60,293 bases of DNA from an uncultured Acidimicrobiales bacterium (GCA_937930695.1 CALHCB010000049.1:1-60293); one strand, 5' to 3'; shown: positions 43,264 to 53,119, counted from the stretch's first letter. The notes: generated by a model from the letters alone, not told the origin. A program made the numbers and translations.

Positions 43264-44919
43264 GTGCCAATCCGTGCCGAAGCAACTCACTCCAGCCGCC
43301 GTCATGGGTGTTTGATCACGGCGATGCTCGCCATCCTGGCGACACTCGCTGGGACACCTGCTGCTTCGGCTGAGACCGGCCGGGTGGTCACGGTGAGCTC
43401 CTCAGGAGCAACCCAGCAGGAAGTGCACGCGTCGTACTACGACGAGTTCGTCACCTCGGTGGAGCCTGCAAGGAACTACACCGGATCGGTCGAGAATTGT
43501 GAAGCGGGAAGCATCTCGCCCGCCTACGCACAGGATCAAGTTGATCGACTGAACTGGTATCGCTGGCTCGCTGGCGTCGATGCCGACGTCACGCTCGATC
43601 ATTCATTAGACCAGGCGGTACAGGAAGCTGCACTAGTGCACGCCGCTGGCGCCGATTGGGCCCACGTGCTCCCCGAAGATGCTGCGTGCTGGACTCAGCG
43701 CGCGGCGGATGCGTCCCGATCCTCAAACCTCGCTCGTGCTGCTGGCGGACTTGCGGTGGAGCAATACATCGAGGATTGGGGTCCAGACAACGGTTCTGTT
43801 GGTCACCGGCGATTCGTTCTCCGTGAGGAACTGGATTTCGTGGGTGTTGGCGAGGCGCCGCATCCGGACGAAGACAAAGTCACCAACGTGATTGACGTAG
43901 CCAAAGGTTTCTGGGGCCGGCCAGAATTGGCACCAGAGGCTGTCCTGTGGCCACCGGCGGGTCCGGTGCCATCCACCATGATGTATCGCCGTTGGTCGAT
44001 TTCGGTGGGTGGTGCTGACTTCTCGAACGCTGTGGTTTCGGTGCGTCGTGATGGCCAGCCCATCACCACGTCGATCGAGTACCTCGATTCCCCAGCTGTG
44101 GGTCTCGATCCAATCCTGGTGTTCGCAGTGGATCAAACGGACCTTCCGATCAAGGGTGAATCCTCGAGCTACGACGTCGCGATCTCGGGCGTGCAAACAC
44201 CCAACGGCCTGACCACGTTTGTATGGACAACCGACGCGTTTGACGCCGACGCACAACTGGCAACACCGCGTCCGGTCACTGCCGAGCCCGAGCAGCAACC
44301 GGCGCCAGAATCCAAGGCCGGTTCGACGTCTGTTGTCGATGCGACCTACGAAGACCTTTTGAATCGATTGCCGAACGACGCTGAGCGCGATAGCTGGGAT
44401 GCCGCCTCCGGTGTGGGTCGGTCCAACTTGGTGCAGGAGCTGGCGCTGTCCGACGCGTGGGTCGGCTCGGTCGTTGATGATCTGTATCTCGCCACACTTG
44501 GGCGCTATCCCGATCCGGCAGGACGGCAATACTGGATCGAGCAGATCCGCAACGACATGCCGATTCGGGAAGTCGCTGCCAGGTTCTTCTCGAGCCCGGA
44601 ATACGTCGGCTCCATGACCACCGAGGCCTGGGTCGAAGATCTCTACACCGAGATTTTGGGTCGAACACCGGATGCAGGCGGGCTCGAGTATTGGAGCGAT
44701 CAAGTACGGACGACTTCAGAAGGTGATGTCGCAGTGCGGCTGTATCAGGCCCCCGAAAGCCGTCGCCGCCGAGTCGCAGATCTCTACGAGAAGCTGTTGG
44801 ATCGGGGTCCGGATTCGAGCGGGCACGCCTACTGGGCAGAGCAGTTGATGGAACAGGGTGACATCGCGCTTGCTGTTGAGCTCGTCAGTTCAGATGAGTA
44901 CGTCGCCCTCAATTCCTGA
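43264..44919 (+). CDS. Secreted CAP-domain protein with four DUF4214 repeats
   Basis: A 551-residue exported protein, GTG start tentative. The signal peptide is MLAILATLAGTPAASA (from residue 21). The CAP/SCP-like domain (about 85-210) has LNWYRWLAGVDADVTLDHSL, HAAGADWAH and VGHRRFVLREELDFVGVG. After an Ig-like stretch and a Pro/Glu linker come four DUF4214 repeats, near residues 360, 407, 460 and 507, each with the pattern LYxxxLGRxPDxxGxxYW. DUF4214 is linked to cell-surface or secreted matrix proteins. A role in wall or extracellular matrix is inferred. Confidence 0.78.
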   Translation: MPIRAEATHSSRRHGCLITAMLAILATLAGTPAASAETGRVVTVSSSGATQQEVHASYYDEFVTSVEPARNYTGSVENCEAGSISPAYAQDQVDRLNWYRWLAGVDADVTLDHSLDQAVQEAALVHAAGADWAHVLPEDAACWTQRAADASRSSNLARAAGGLAVEQYIEDWGPDNGSVGHRRFVLREELDFVGVGEAPHPDEDKVTNVIDVAKGFWGRPELAPEAVLWPPAGPVPSTMMYRRWSISVGGADFSNAVVSVRRDGQPITTSIEYLDSPAVGLDPILVFAVDQTDLPIKGESSSYDVAISGVQTPNGLTTFVWTTDAFDADAQLATPRPVTAEPEQQPAPESKAGSTSVVDATYEDLLNRLPNDAERDSWDAASGVGRSNLVQELALSDAWVGSVVDDLYLATLGRYPDPAGRQYWIEQIRNDMPIREVAARFFSSPEYVGSMTTEAWVEDLYTEILGRTPDAGGLEYWSDQVRTTSEGDVAVRLYQAPESRRRRVADLYEKLLDRGPDSSGHAYWAEQLMEQGDIALAVELVSSDEYVALNS

Positions 44920-45012
44920 CCACGCCAGTCGAACTCCTGAGCCCGCCAGTTCGACCACGCTTTCCCCCTCGTTCTAGCCTGCCGCCAGGGATCGAATAGG
45001 GGAGTGTGCGTG

Positions 45013-46128
45013 ATGACGATCGTCGCCGATGATGTTGCCGAGCAAGAGGCTCGAGCATTGCCGAATCGCGGACCGATCTGCTTTGGACCCGACGGTCTCC
45101 TCGAGCCCGGCATTGTCGAGGCCTACAACACGTATGGCTTCTATGTCTTCGAGGGTGTTATTGATGAGGGTGAAATCGCCGAGGCGCGGGCCGAGGTCGA
45201 CGCCGTATTGGCGCGAGCTCCTTACCCGACGTCGAAGTCCCCCACGGATCGCAACGGCCAGCCGGCACTTGGTGTTGGCGATGCGGTGAGCCCATTCATC
45301 ATGGCGGCGCCGCTGAGTGACCCTGTCGGTGGCACCCGGGCGAACAACGGCCGCCATCCGGTCAAGATGCTCGAGCCATCGCCCACCGACGACGCGCCGC
45401 CCGAAATCACCTACCTCATTCTTCGGCCGCTTGAAGTGCTCGAGACGTTCTTGTGTATCTACGGGCACCCGCAGCTCCTGAAGGTTGCCGAGTCGATCAA
45501 CGGACCGGACTTCACTCCGTTCAACGAAGTCGTGTTCGTGAAGGAACCAGGGCTCGGGCCATCGGTTGCCTGGCACCAAGATGGTCAGACGCACTGGGAC
45601 AACCCAGCTTGGGAACCGAACATTCACGGCTTCAACCTCCAAGTGCAGCTCTACGGAAGCACCCCGGGTAACGGGGTGTGGATCATTCCGGGCTCTCACA
45701 CCTGGGGCAAAGCAGATATCCGCTCGATGTTCGAACCGGACGCAGAATCAGACCGGTTGCCGGATGCTGTGCCCATGGTCTGCGGACCGGGCGACTGTTT
45801 CATCACGAACCGTCAGGCCGTCCACGGGTCCTATGCCAATGCATCCGACGATCGTCGGGTGACCGTGAACTTCGGGTTTCACAAACGCTCGTCGGTGTTG
45901 GACCAGCAGGGAGTGCTGTCGGGCAAAGGAAACGTCTACACCGACGACTACATCCGAGAGCGGGCCCGATGTATCGCGCTTGCGATCGATGCCCGGTCAC
46001 AGCGTTTCGTCGATGAGACGCCGTATACGTATGCTCCGCTGGCCGGCGAAGAGGATCAGAATCGCGACACCGTCCAGAACCGGGCAGAGATCCTGACGAA
46101 CTACAACAAACGCGACATCGGAATCTGA
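45013..46128 (+). CDS. Phytanoyl-CoA dioxygenase family protein
   Basis: About 371 residues, ATG at 45013 after AGGGGAG. A double-stranded beta-helix Fe(II)/2-oxoglutarate dioxygenase: VAWHQDGQTHWDNP supplies the His and Asp iron ligands (about 195), VWIIPGSHTWG is the typical strand, and NRQAVHGSYANASDDRR has the distal His and the 2-oxoglutarate Arg. Substrates in this family range from fatty acyl-CoA to small metabolites. The next gene starts 11 bases later, and its ribosome-binding site overlaps this stop. Confidence 0.83.
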   Translation: MTIVADDVAEQEARALPNRGPICFGPDGLLEPGIVEAYNTYGFYVFEGVIDEGEIAEARAEVDAVLARAPYPTSKSPTDRNGQPALGVGDAVSPFIMAAPLSDPVGGTRANNGRHPVKMLEPSPTDDAPPEITYLILRPLEVLETFLCIYGHPQLLKVAESINGPDFTPFNEVVFVKEPGLGPSVAWHQDGQTHWDNPAWEPNIHGFNLQVQLYGSTPGNGVWIIPGSHTWGKADIRSMFEPDAESDRLPDAVPMVCGPGDCFITNRQAVHGSYANASDDRRVTVNFGFHKRSSVLDQQGVLSGKGNVYTDDYIRERARCIALAIDARSQRFVDETPYTYAPLAGEEDQNRDTVQNRAEILTNYNKRDIGI

Positions 46129-46139
46129 GGCTCACCATC

Positions 46140-47576
46140 GTGTCCAAAGCTGCAAATGCCCCGCTTTCCGCGGGTTTTCATCTGATCGTGAAACGCGACT
46201 GTGCGACCTGTGTGGCGATCGAACCGGCGATCGCCGAGCTCGGTCGGCGCCCTTTTGAACTCACTGTCTACAGCCAGGATGATCCGGCGTTTCCTGGGTC
46301 GGTTGATGTCGTGGACGACTCGGATCTACGAGTGTCTTGGCACCACGACGTCGAGACGGTTCCCACGCTCATTCTCGTGGAAGCGGATGGAGCCCAGCGT
46401 CGGATCGTTGGCTGGGAGCGGAGCCAGTGGGAAGACTTCACCGGCGAGACGGAGCTCGCGCCCGAGATCGTTGATTTCATGCCCGGTTGTGGTTCGCTCT
46501 CGGTGGATCCGAATCTCGTCGACGAGCTTGCAGTCCGATTCGGTGAGACCTCACTGCGCAGTAGGCGGGTCGAGTTTGCGGCGAGCGAAGACGAAGTCGA
46601 AGCGATGTATGACCGCGGTTGGTCCGATGGATTGCCCATCGTTGCGCCAACCGAGGATCGGGTCGCTCGGATGCTCACCGGTACGACGCGAGACCCACAA
46701 GACATCGTGGCGACCGTGCCACCAAATCTCGTAGATGTCACGGTCGAGCAAGTCGCCGTGAACGCGGTGATGGCTGGCTGTCGACCTGAGTACCTGCCCG
46801 TCGTGTTGACTGCGATTGAAGCCGCCTGCACCGATCAATTCAACATGCACGGGCTCCTTTGCACGCTTTGGTTTTCGGGCCCTCTCGTCATCGTCAACGG
46901 GCCAATTCGCAACGAGATCGGGATGAACTCTGGCAAGAACGCGCTGGGTCAGGGAAATCGTGCCAACTCCACAATCGGGCGAGCTCTCCAGCTCGTTGTT
47001 CGAAACGTCGGTGGCGGTGTCCCAGGGGTCGATGGAATTGACCGCTCGGCTCTCGGCGCACCGTCGAAGGTTGGCTGGTGTGTTGCCGAGGACGAGGAAA
47101 ATCTGCCGGACGGCTGGCCCGCATTGTCGGTGGAACGAGGGTTTGCTCCTGGCGAAAACACGGTCACCCTGTTCGCCGGGCATGGCCCGAGTGGCGCGGT
47201 GGATCAGACGTCGCGAACTCCCGAAGATCTCACCCGCTCGTTGGCCGGTCGCTTGATCGCAACGGGGCACCCTGATCAGCCGAGTGAGGCCATGTTGATC
47301 ATGACTCCGGAGCATCAGCGAGTCTTTTCCGATGCTGGATGGTCCAAAGATCGCTTTCGCCAAGAACTCGATCCGCAGCTCTTGATCGATCCGGCGCGAG
47401 CCCGTCAGGGCATTGCCGGAGACGAGGGAAGCGGCGGCGGCGTTCCAAAATTCCGGCCCGGATCCCTACTGATCATGCGGGCTGGAGGCAATGCCGGTGC
47501 CTTCTCGGCAATCATTGAGGGCTGGATTGGTGGTCGTAAGGGAAGCGAACCGATCACGGTGCCAATCTCCAGCTGA
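46140..47576 (+). CDS. Thioredoxin-like domain fused to conserved protein of unknown function
   Basis: A 478-residue protein with GTG start. Residues 1-110 look like a glutaredoxin/thioredoxin fold with a redox motif CATC at 21-24 and ETVPTLILVEADG around the cis-Pro. A larger domain starts with EAMYDRGWSDGLPIVAPTED (about 155) and includes MHGLLCTLWFSGPLVIVNG and MNSGKNALGQGNRANSTIGR. I recognise this second domain as recurrent in marine bacteria but know no function. No signal or TM. Coupled to a dioxygenase gene upstream, so a redox or ring-modifying role is possible. Confidence 0.6.
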   Translation: MSKAANAPLSAGFHLIVKRDCATCVAIEPAIAELGRRPFELTVYSQDDPAFPGSVDVVDDSDLRVSWHHDVETVPTLILVEADGAQRRIVGWERSQWEDFTGETELAPEIVDFMPGCGSLSVDPNLVDELAVRFGETSLRSRRVEFAASEDEVEAMYDRGWSDGLPIVAPTEDRVARMLTGTTRDPQDIVATVPPNLVDVTVEQVAVNAVMAGCRPEYLPVVLTAIEAACTDQFNMHGLLCTLWFSGPLVIVNGPIRNEIGMNSGKNALGQGNRANSTIGRALQLVVRNVGGGVPGVDGIDRSALGAPSKVGWCVAEDEENLPDGWPALSVERGFAPGENTVTLFAGHGPSGAVDQTSRTPEDLTRSLAGRLIATGHPDQPSEAMLIMTPEHQRVFSDAGWSKDRFRQELDPQLLIDPARARQGIAGDEGSGGGVPKFRPGSLLIMRAGGNAGAFSAIIEGWIGGRKGSEPITVPISS

Positions 47577-47699
47577 GAAGATCTGTGGCGACAAGCTTGT
47601 TTCTTGAGGAAGTCTTGACTCGAGTTTTCTTCAGTTTCCTTCGATGTCTTCAGGGTGAAGAACCACGCCCGGCGCATACCCGCCAAGGAGACAACCAAC

Positions 47700-49322
47700 A
47701 TGAAGAACCGACGAAGCCACAGAGGCGTCCGTGTCGGGGCCGTGGCTACCGCAGCTGCGACTCTGGCAAGTATTGGAGTCCTGACCGCTCCGGTTGAAGC
47801 CGAAGGCGAAGCGTTTCGCTGCGATCCTGGTTTTTATCAGGTCATTTCTGGTCAGCTCGCCGAGCTCGATCCAGCGAACGAACGGTACGAGACGATTGGT
47901 CCGGACCATTCCAACTACAACGCATTGGGCTACCGCCAGGCCGACGGCTTCCTCTACGGAGTGGCCGGCACCTCGCTCTACAAGATTGACGCCACCGGTG
48001 CCCAGACCAAGATCGCAACGCTCGACGTTGTTTCCGGTGCCTATACCGGTGACTTCGACGACAACGGACTCCTCAACGTCTCACGGGGCGGTCGCAATTG
48101 GTACAAGGTCGATGTGGACACCTTTGAGGCCACAGCGATCTCCGAGTTCAGCGGCTACACCGCCGTCGCCGACATCACGAACGTTCACGGCACCTTCTAC
48201 GGCGTGAGCAGCGATGGTGCGCTCTACTCCTACGATCAGACCTCACTACAGTCTCGTGAAGTCGGAAGGATCGATGGTCTTCCCGAAACCCTGAAGGCCT
48301 ACGGCGCGGCATGGTCGACCGCTGGCGGAAACCTCTACGTCGGCCGCAACTCCGGCGAGATTTATCAGATCACTGGCTACACGACAGCGACTCCAAAAGC
48401 GACGCTCGTTGGCCGAGCACCGGCGACCAACTCCAATGACGGCGCCTCCTGCTCGCTCGCACCCCCGGCTGCTGGACTCGACGACGTCGACGGACCGGTT
48501 TCAGAGAGTGAGCCCCGCACCGACGAAGCCAAAGAAGCCAATCAGAACTACAACGACAACTTCGACGAAATCTCTCAGACCTTCACGCCAGCAGAACCTG
48601 CGCCTGAACCAGAGCCTGAGCCAACGCCCGATGACTCGACGTACACCTTCGAAGACTCCGGTCTCGGTACAGGTCCGAGCTGTGTTCCCGGAGGCGATGA
48701 GGACCGACCAGAACGAGATCTGATCGACTCGCTGATCTCGGTGAGTTCAGAGACGTCGCTCTACTCGAACAATTTCGACGGCGACTCGCTTGTGGACTTC
48801 ACCATCCTCTCTGGTAGCTGGAGCGACACCAACGGAACACTCGAGCAGCACCACATCTGTGGCTATGACTACACGGTGCTACTGAACGACTACTTTGTTT
48901 CGGACTTCCGCTGGGAAGCCAACTTCAGTGGGATCACCGACACAAACCAAGGTGGCATCATCATCAATCAGTCGTCGACCCGCAGTCGGGCCGGAGCCAT
49001 GGTGATTGATCTCACTGATGAGGGCGGGACGCTCCGCTGGGGTGAGTACGACAGCGCCGGCTACTACCAGTTCCTGGACGCCGTCTCCATTGATGCGCCG
49101 AATACCGGCGAGGTCATCAAGTTGAGTGTCGAGGTCCACGCCAACGAGGTCTTCATCATGCTGAACGATCAAGTTGTTGGCCGTCACTGGTCAGAGCAGG
49201 TGGGTGGCATGGTCGGACTCGTCTCCAGCCTGGCCGATGTGAGCTTTGACGGTGTTGCGCTGACAGCACTGCCACCACAGCCAGCGACCCAGGACAGCTT
49301 GGGTGAGGCTCCGAGTGAGTAG
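47700..49322 (+). CDS. Secreted protein with DUF6923-like and lectin-like domains
   Basis: A 540-residue exported protein. ATG at 47700 follows AAGGAGAC. The signal peptide runs to about VLTAPVEA. Residues 35-265 are repeats like DUF6923/YVTN-type beta-propellers (QLAELDPANERYETIG, GFLYGVAGTSLYKID, TFYGVSSDGALYSYD). A Glu/Pro linker (about 300-340) follows, then a concanavalin-like beta-sandwich (FDGDSLVDFTILSGSWSD and on). Surface attachment or carbohydrate binding is inferred. The next gene overlaps its stop. Confidence 0.65.
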   Translation: MKNRRSHRGVRVGAVATAAATLASIGVLTAPVEAEGEAFRCDPGFYQVISGQLAELDPANERYETIGPDHSNYNALGYRQADGFLYGVAGTSLYKIDATGAQTKIATLDVVSGAYTGDFDDNGLLNVSRGGRNWYKVDVDTFEATAISEFSGYTAVADITNVHGTFYGVSSDGALYSYDQTSLQSREVGRIDGLPETLKAYGAAWSTAGGNLYVGRNSGEIYQITGYTTATPKATLVGRAPATNSNDGASCSLAPPAAGLDDVDGPVSESEPRTDEAKEANQNYNDNFDEISQTFTPAEPAPEPEPEPTPDDSTYTFEDSGLGTGPSCVPGGDEDRPERDLIDSLISVSSETSLYSNNFDGDSLVDFTILSGSWSDTNGTLEQHHICGYDYTVLLNDYFVSDFRWEANFSGITDTNQGGIIINQSSTRSRAGAMVIDLTDEGGTLRWGEYDSAGYYQFLDAVSIDAPNTGEVIKLSVEVHANEVFIMLNDQVVGRHWSEQVGGMVGLVSSLADVSFDGVALTALPPQPATQDSLGEAPSE

Positions 49323-50043
49323 TCGCAAGACAACAGTGTCCGCCGCCCTGCTCGCCCTCGCAATGATCTCAACCAGTGGTTGTGCATCGTTGCGGGGCGA
49401 GCGGGTTGAGTCCGGCATGGGATCGACCCAAGAGATCGACCTCGAGCCGGGCGAGGCCGCGGCCGATGCCGAGGACACAACGACGTCAACGTCCATCTCG
49501 AGTTCTGACGGCACCGTTCCTGATGAACTCGCCAGCTCAGCCGGTACTGCTGAGCCGGGCGGCATCGGAGTCGTCGAATATGCCAACGCACCACAGCTGC
49601 CTCCAGCCGCAGTGTCGGCGGCTTCTGCGGACTCGTTCAATTTCTTTGCCCCCGAGTTGTTCTCCGGTGCACCCGTATCCGGCCCTGATCTCTACGAGAC
49701 CGGACCAGTCGTGGTGACATTCCTGTCGCCAACGTGTCCCGTCTCTGTTGCCGAGGCTCCCAGCCTGGCAGAGGCCGCTGAATTGGATCCGGAGATCACC
49801 TATGTGTTCGTGCACACCGGTGCGGATCGTGCGGCGTACCTCGAATATGTCGAGTACGCCGATCTGTATCAGCAGAACGCGATCCACATCGACGACACGG
49901 ATCTCACCCTCTGGAACCGGTTCGACATTCAAGTTCAGCCATCGACAGTTCTTGTTCACACCTCAGGAGCTGTCACCGTCTCGACGGGTGGTCTCGATCA
50001 TGAAGGTCTCGCCAACGCGGCCCGACTGGTGATGGGGATCTGA
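49315..50043 (+). CDS. Putative lipoprotein with thioredoxin-like domain
   Basis: About 242 residues from GTG at 49315 (GTG at 49303 is possible), overlapping the upstream stop. The signal sequence ends ALAMISTSGC, a non-ideal lipobox. A Ser/Thr/acidic spacer precedes a thioredoxin/AhpC-like fold: VVVTFLSPTCPVSVAEAP has one Cys at the CxxC position (Cys-Pro-Val-Ser), and VQPSTVLVHTSGAV carries the cis-Pro. It would be a periplasm-facing thiol protein. Likely partner of the preceding secreted protein. Confidence 0.62.
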   Translation: MSSRKTTVSAALLALAMISTSGCASLRGERVESGMGSTQEIDLEPGEAAADAEDTTTSTSISSSDGTVPDELASSAGTAEPGGIGVVEYANAPQLPPAAVSAASADSFNFFAPELFSGAPVSGPDLYETGPVVVTFLSPTCPVSVAEAPSLAEAAELDPEITYVFVHTGADRAAYLEYVEYADLYQQNAIHIDDTDLTLWNRFDIQVQPSTVLVHTSGAVTVSTGGLDHEGLANAARLVMGI

Positions 50044-50102
50044 TGAGTCTCGTTGTCAACACGACAACGGAGTCGGTTTGTCCGGAGCGGGCGGCGCTTC
50101 GG

Positions 50103-50837
50103 TCAGACCGACTGTCTGACGGCCAGCCGGTATCCGATGCCACGAACTGTGGTGATTCGGCCGGCCCCGCCAGGGTCGACCTTCTTGCGGAGGTTGGCAA
50201 CGTGAACGCTGATGACGTGGTCGTCGCCGACCCAGTGCGGCCCCCACACGGCAGTGATCAGGTCTTGGCGAGTGACGGCCTCACCGGCGTGGATCGCCAG
50301 GCAGTGCAAAATCGCCATCTCGATCTTGGTCAGGTGGGTCTCGATCCCTTCGACCCAAACCTGGCGAGCCAGGCGGTCGATCCGCAGATCGCCGAGGTCA
50401 AGCGAGTCTGGGACGACGTCCTTGGGCTCGGCCCGACGCAACAAGACTTCGATGGGAACCAAAAGCTCTCGGGGTTGGAAGGGCTTGGTGACGTAGGCGT
50501 CAGCGCCGATCGTCAAGCCTTCGAACCGGCTGTCATCGTCGCTGCGCCCGGTGAGCATCACGACGAAAGCATCGCTGATGTCGCGGATCGTGGCGCAGAC
50601 GTCCATGCCATCCATGTCCGGCAGACCCAAATCAAGGACGATCAGGTCGGGATTCCAGGACGCGACCAACTCCAGGCCGACTTGGCCGGTCGATGCGATC
50701 TCAACCGAATAGCTCGCTTGTTCGAGCACGGTTCGTAGCAACACCTGAAACGGCATCGAGTCTTCGATGACCAAAAGGCGGCGGCTATGTGTGCTGTCTT
50801 CGTCTGACTCGCTGAGCGGTCCGTGATGAGTCGCCAT
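50103..50837 (-). CDS. OmpR/PhoB-family response regulator
   Basis: A 244-residue response regulator. Receiver: acidic pocket VIEDS (about 25), phosphorylated Asp69 in LIVLDLGLPDMDG, and Lys in VTKPF. The winged-helix DNA-binding domain ends RITTVRGIGYRLAV. It lies 84 bases downstream of the histidine-kinase gene on the same strand, but that kinase already has a partner, so this may be an additional or orphan regulator. Confidence 0.88.
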   Translation of the reverse strand: MATHHGPLSESDEDSTHSRRLLVIEDSMPFQVLLRTVLEQASYSVEIASTGQVGLELVASWNPDLIVLDLGLPDMDGMDVCATIRDISDAFVVMLTGRSDDDSRFEGLTIGADAYVTKPFQPRELLVPIEVLLRRAEPKDVVPDSLDLGDLRIDRLARQVWVEGIETHLTKIEMAILHCLAIHAGEAVTRQDLITAVWGPHWVGDDHVISVHVANLRKKVDPGGAGRITTVRGIGYRLAVRQSV

Positions 50838-50921
50838 CGTGGTCCAATCGGCACGTACTCCCGAAACCTAAGAAGTGCAGGAAGATGCTTCCACAAGCAA
50901 TCCCTCGTTGAAGGGGTGAGT

Positions 50922-52346
50922 TCAGGGCGGGGGAGCGAGCGGAAGCAGAACTTGGAAGGTCGCACCTGGCCGGTCCTGGCCGACCAGGCTGATCGCACCG
51001 CCGTGGCGCCGCACGATCTCATGAACGATCGCCAGTCCCAAGCCTGAACCGCCAGCATCACGATCCCTTGCTTCATCCAGTCGCACGAAGCGCTCGAAGA
51101 TGCGAGCGGCATCGGCGTCCGAGATTCCATCTCCGTCGTCGGCAACGGTGAGCACGGCCATCTCGCCTGCAACGGCGACGCTCAACGTCACCGAGGAAGC
51201 CGCATGGCGAGCCGCATTGTTCGCCAGGTTTTGGACGACTCGCTCCAGATCCCGCTGTTGTCCAGTCACGAAGACGCCTTTCGTGCCGGTGAAAGTGAAC
51301 TCAGGGTCAGCGCGGACCGAACGTTGATGGTCGATTTCCGCGCCGATCAGTGCGTCGAGGTTGACCCGACTGGTCGTTGGTGCTGGTCGGTGCGTGACTT
51401 GGGCTTCCGATCGGCTGAGAAAGAGAAGATCGTCGACAAGAAGTTGAAGTCGACGTGCTTGCGAGTTGAGCTTCGGAAGCAGCACGGAGGTGTCGACTCT
51501 GTCGGGATAGGCGGTCGCGACATCGAGTTGTGCCAGCAGACCCGCCACCGGGCTTCGCAGCTCATGTGATGCATCTGCCAGGAACTGACTTTGCTGCATG
51601 GTCGATGATTCGAGCCGGCCGAGCATGTCGTTCATGGTCATGGCCAACTTGTCGATGCCGTCACCTGCTCCGGTCTCTGGCACTCGGCGATCGAGGGATT
51701 GTTGGGTTATCTGTTCGACCTCCATCCGCATTCGCTCGACCGATCGCAACGAACGGCGACTGAAGAAACTGGTCAACAGACCGGTGGCGCCCATCAGGAT
51801 GATCAACAACGGAAGAACGAAGGGAAGCGCACTGCGGATGAACGCTGTCAGTCGAAACGGACCGGCGCTCGCGGTGACAACCGTGTATGCCGTCGTGGCA
51901 TCGACCGTCACGATCCGCTCGAGATACAACCAATCCTGGTTGTCGTATCGCTTGATGCCTTGCGACTCGCCAGGCCTCTCTTCCTCGTCCAATGAAATGG
52001 CGAGTGATTCACTGGCGAACGGTTCGTTGATCAAATCTGCAACATCGAGCCCACCGGTGCTGACCACTTGCTCATCGAGAAGGACGGCCCAGAAGGTGTC
52101 TTGTCCTTGGTCGTCGCTGAGACTCAACGAGATGTCGATGTCAGCCGGATCGATTCCAAGCTCGAGTTGGCTCGCCGCACGGTTCATTTCCGCGTCCTGG
52201 GCTGTGACCGTCGTGGCAAAGATCGCGCCGAAGATCAAGGCCAGCAACAGCAAGAGTCCAACCGCAGCAAGGACGCCGACGACCAGTGCGGCGACGAGTC
52301 CGGCACGGAAGCTGACCGATCGCCATTTGCGCCGGAGGAACGTCAC
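50922..52346 (-). CDS. Sensor histidine kinase
   Basis: A 474-residue membrane kinase. Two TM helices (about 15-47 and 173-195) enclose an extracytoplasmic sensor of about 125 residues; a HAMP domain follows (about 197-250). Phosphorylatable His261 is in ADASHELRSPVAG; the N box is QNLANNAARHA, with G boxes DDGDGIS and GGSGLGLAI. Its start overlaps the stop of the cognate regulator (ATGA), so it is second in an RR-HK operon. The stimulus is unknown; the divergent ABC transporter suggests response to a transported compound. Confidence 0.9.
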   Translation of the reverse strand: MTFLRRKWRSVSFRAGLVAALVVGVLAAVGLLLLLALIFGAIFATTVTAQDAEMNRAASQLELGIDPADIDISLSLSDDQGQDTFWAVLLDEQVVSTGGLDVADLINEPFASESLAISLDEEERPGESQGIKRYDNQDWLYLERIVTVDATTAYTVVTASAGPFRLTAFIRSALPFVLPLLIILMGATGLLTSFFSRRSLRSVERMRMEVEQITQQSLDRRVPETGAGDGIDKLAMTMNDMLGRLESSTMQQSQFLADASHELRSPVAGLLAQLDVATAYPDRVDTSVLLPKLNSQARRLQLLVDDLLFLSRSEAQVTHRPAPTTSRVNLDALIGAEIDHQRSVRADPEFTFTGTKGVFVTGQQRDLERVVQNLANNAARHAASSVTLSVAVAGEMAVLTVADDGDGISDADAARIFERFVRLDEARDRDAGGSGLGLAIVHEIVRRHGGAISLVGQDRPGATFQVLLPLAPPP

Positions 52347-53035
52347 CGAATTCCGGTTTCGACGACTCGGTACCCAACCCCTCGGACCGTCTGAATCGAT
52401 TTGGTCCCGAACGGCTCGTCGACTTTGCGGCGCAAGTAGCTGACGTAGACCTGGGTGACATTTGGGTCGTCTGCTTCCGGATCACCCCAAACGTGCTCGA
52501 GGAGTTCGTACTTCGACACCACATCGCCCTTGCGGTGCAGCAGGTACTGAAGCAAGGAGAACTCGCGAGGCGTCAGATCAATCGCCGTATCTCCACGATG
52601 CACGGTGTGGGCGGCGGGGTTGAGGACAAGATCATCAGCACAAAGGTCGGCATGGACGGGCGAGCCAGCGGGCGCGTTGTGTCGCCTGATGATCGCCCGA
52701 AGACGAGCGAGCAACACGACCCAATTGAACGGTTTGGTGACGTAGTCGTCGGCTCCGAGTTCCAGTCCTTCGGCTTCGTCGAAGGCGCCGTCCTTGGCGG
52801 TCAGCATGAGAATCGGCGTTGCGTTCCCCTCGGCACGGAGGGTTTGGCACACCCGATAGCCGTTGAGTCCTGGAAGCATGATGTCGAGAACGATCGCGTC
52901 ATAGGCGTTGAGTTGGGCCCGCTCGAGCCCTACGTCGCCTCGGTCGACGAGGTCGACAGCAAAGCCCTCAGCTTCCAGCCCCAGGCGAATCGCATCGGCG
53001 ATCACTGCTTCGTCTTCGACAACCAAGATCCACAT
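52343..53035 (-). CDS. OmpR-family response regulator, partner of the kinase
   Basis: A 230-residue response regulator: acidic cluster VVEDE (5-9), phospho-acceptor Asp51 in AIVLDIMLPGLNG, Lys in VTKPF, and a winged-helix domain ending SIQTVRGVGYRVVE. It is the first gene of the operon and faces the ABC transporter genes across a 152-base gap that contains 10-base direct repeats. Confidence 0.9.
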   Translation of the reverse strand: MWILVVEDEAVIADAIRLGLEAEGFAVDLVDRGDVGLERAQLNAYDAIVLDIMLPGLNGYRVCQTLRAEGNATPILMLTAKDGAFDEAEGLELGADDYVTKPFNWVVLLARLRAIIRRHNAPAGSPVHADLCADDLVLNPAAHTVHRGDTAIDLTPREFSLLQYLLHRKGDVVSKYELLEHVWGDPEADDPNVTQVYVSYLRRKVDEPFGTKSIQTVRGVGYRVVETGIR

Positions 53036-53099
53036 TGTTCGATCATTGTGGCCCAGCTCTGAGCTTCTCGGTGCCTTGACCGGAGCCTCGTTCTCAACG

Positions 53100-53119
53100 A
53101 TCTCTCAATATCTCTCAGG
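53100..53119. promoter_or_regulatory. Direct repeat, candidate response-regulator site
   Basis: ATCTCTCAAT and ATCTCTCAGG are head-to-tail with a 10-base period, the spacing expected for a dimer of OmpR/PhoB-type regulators on one face of the helix. They lie between the divergent regulator and ABC transporter genes, 69-88 bases before the transporter start. Confidence 0.4.
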
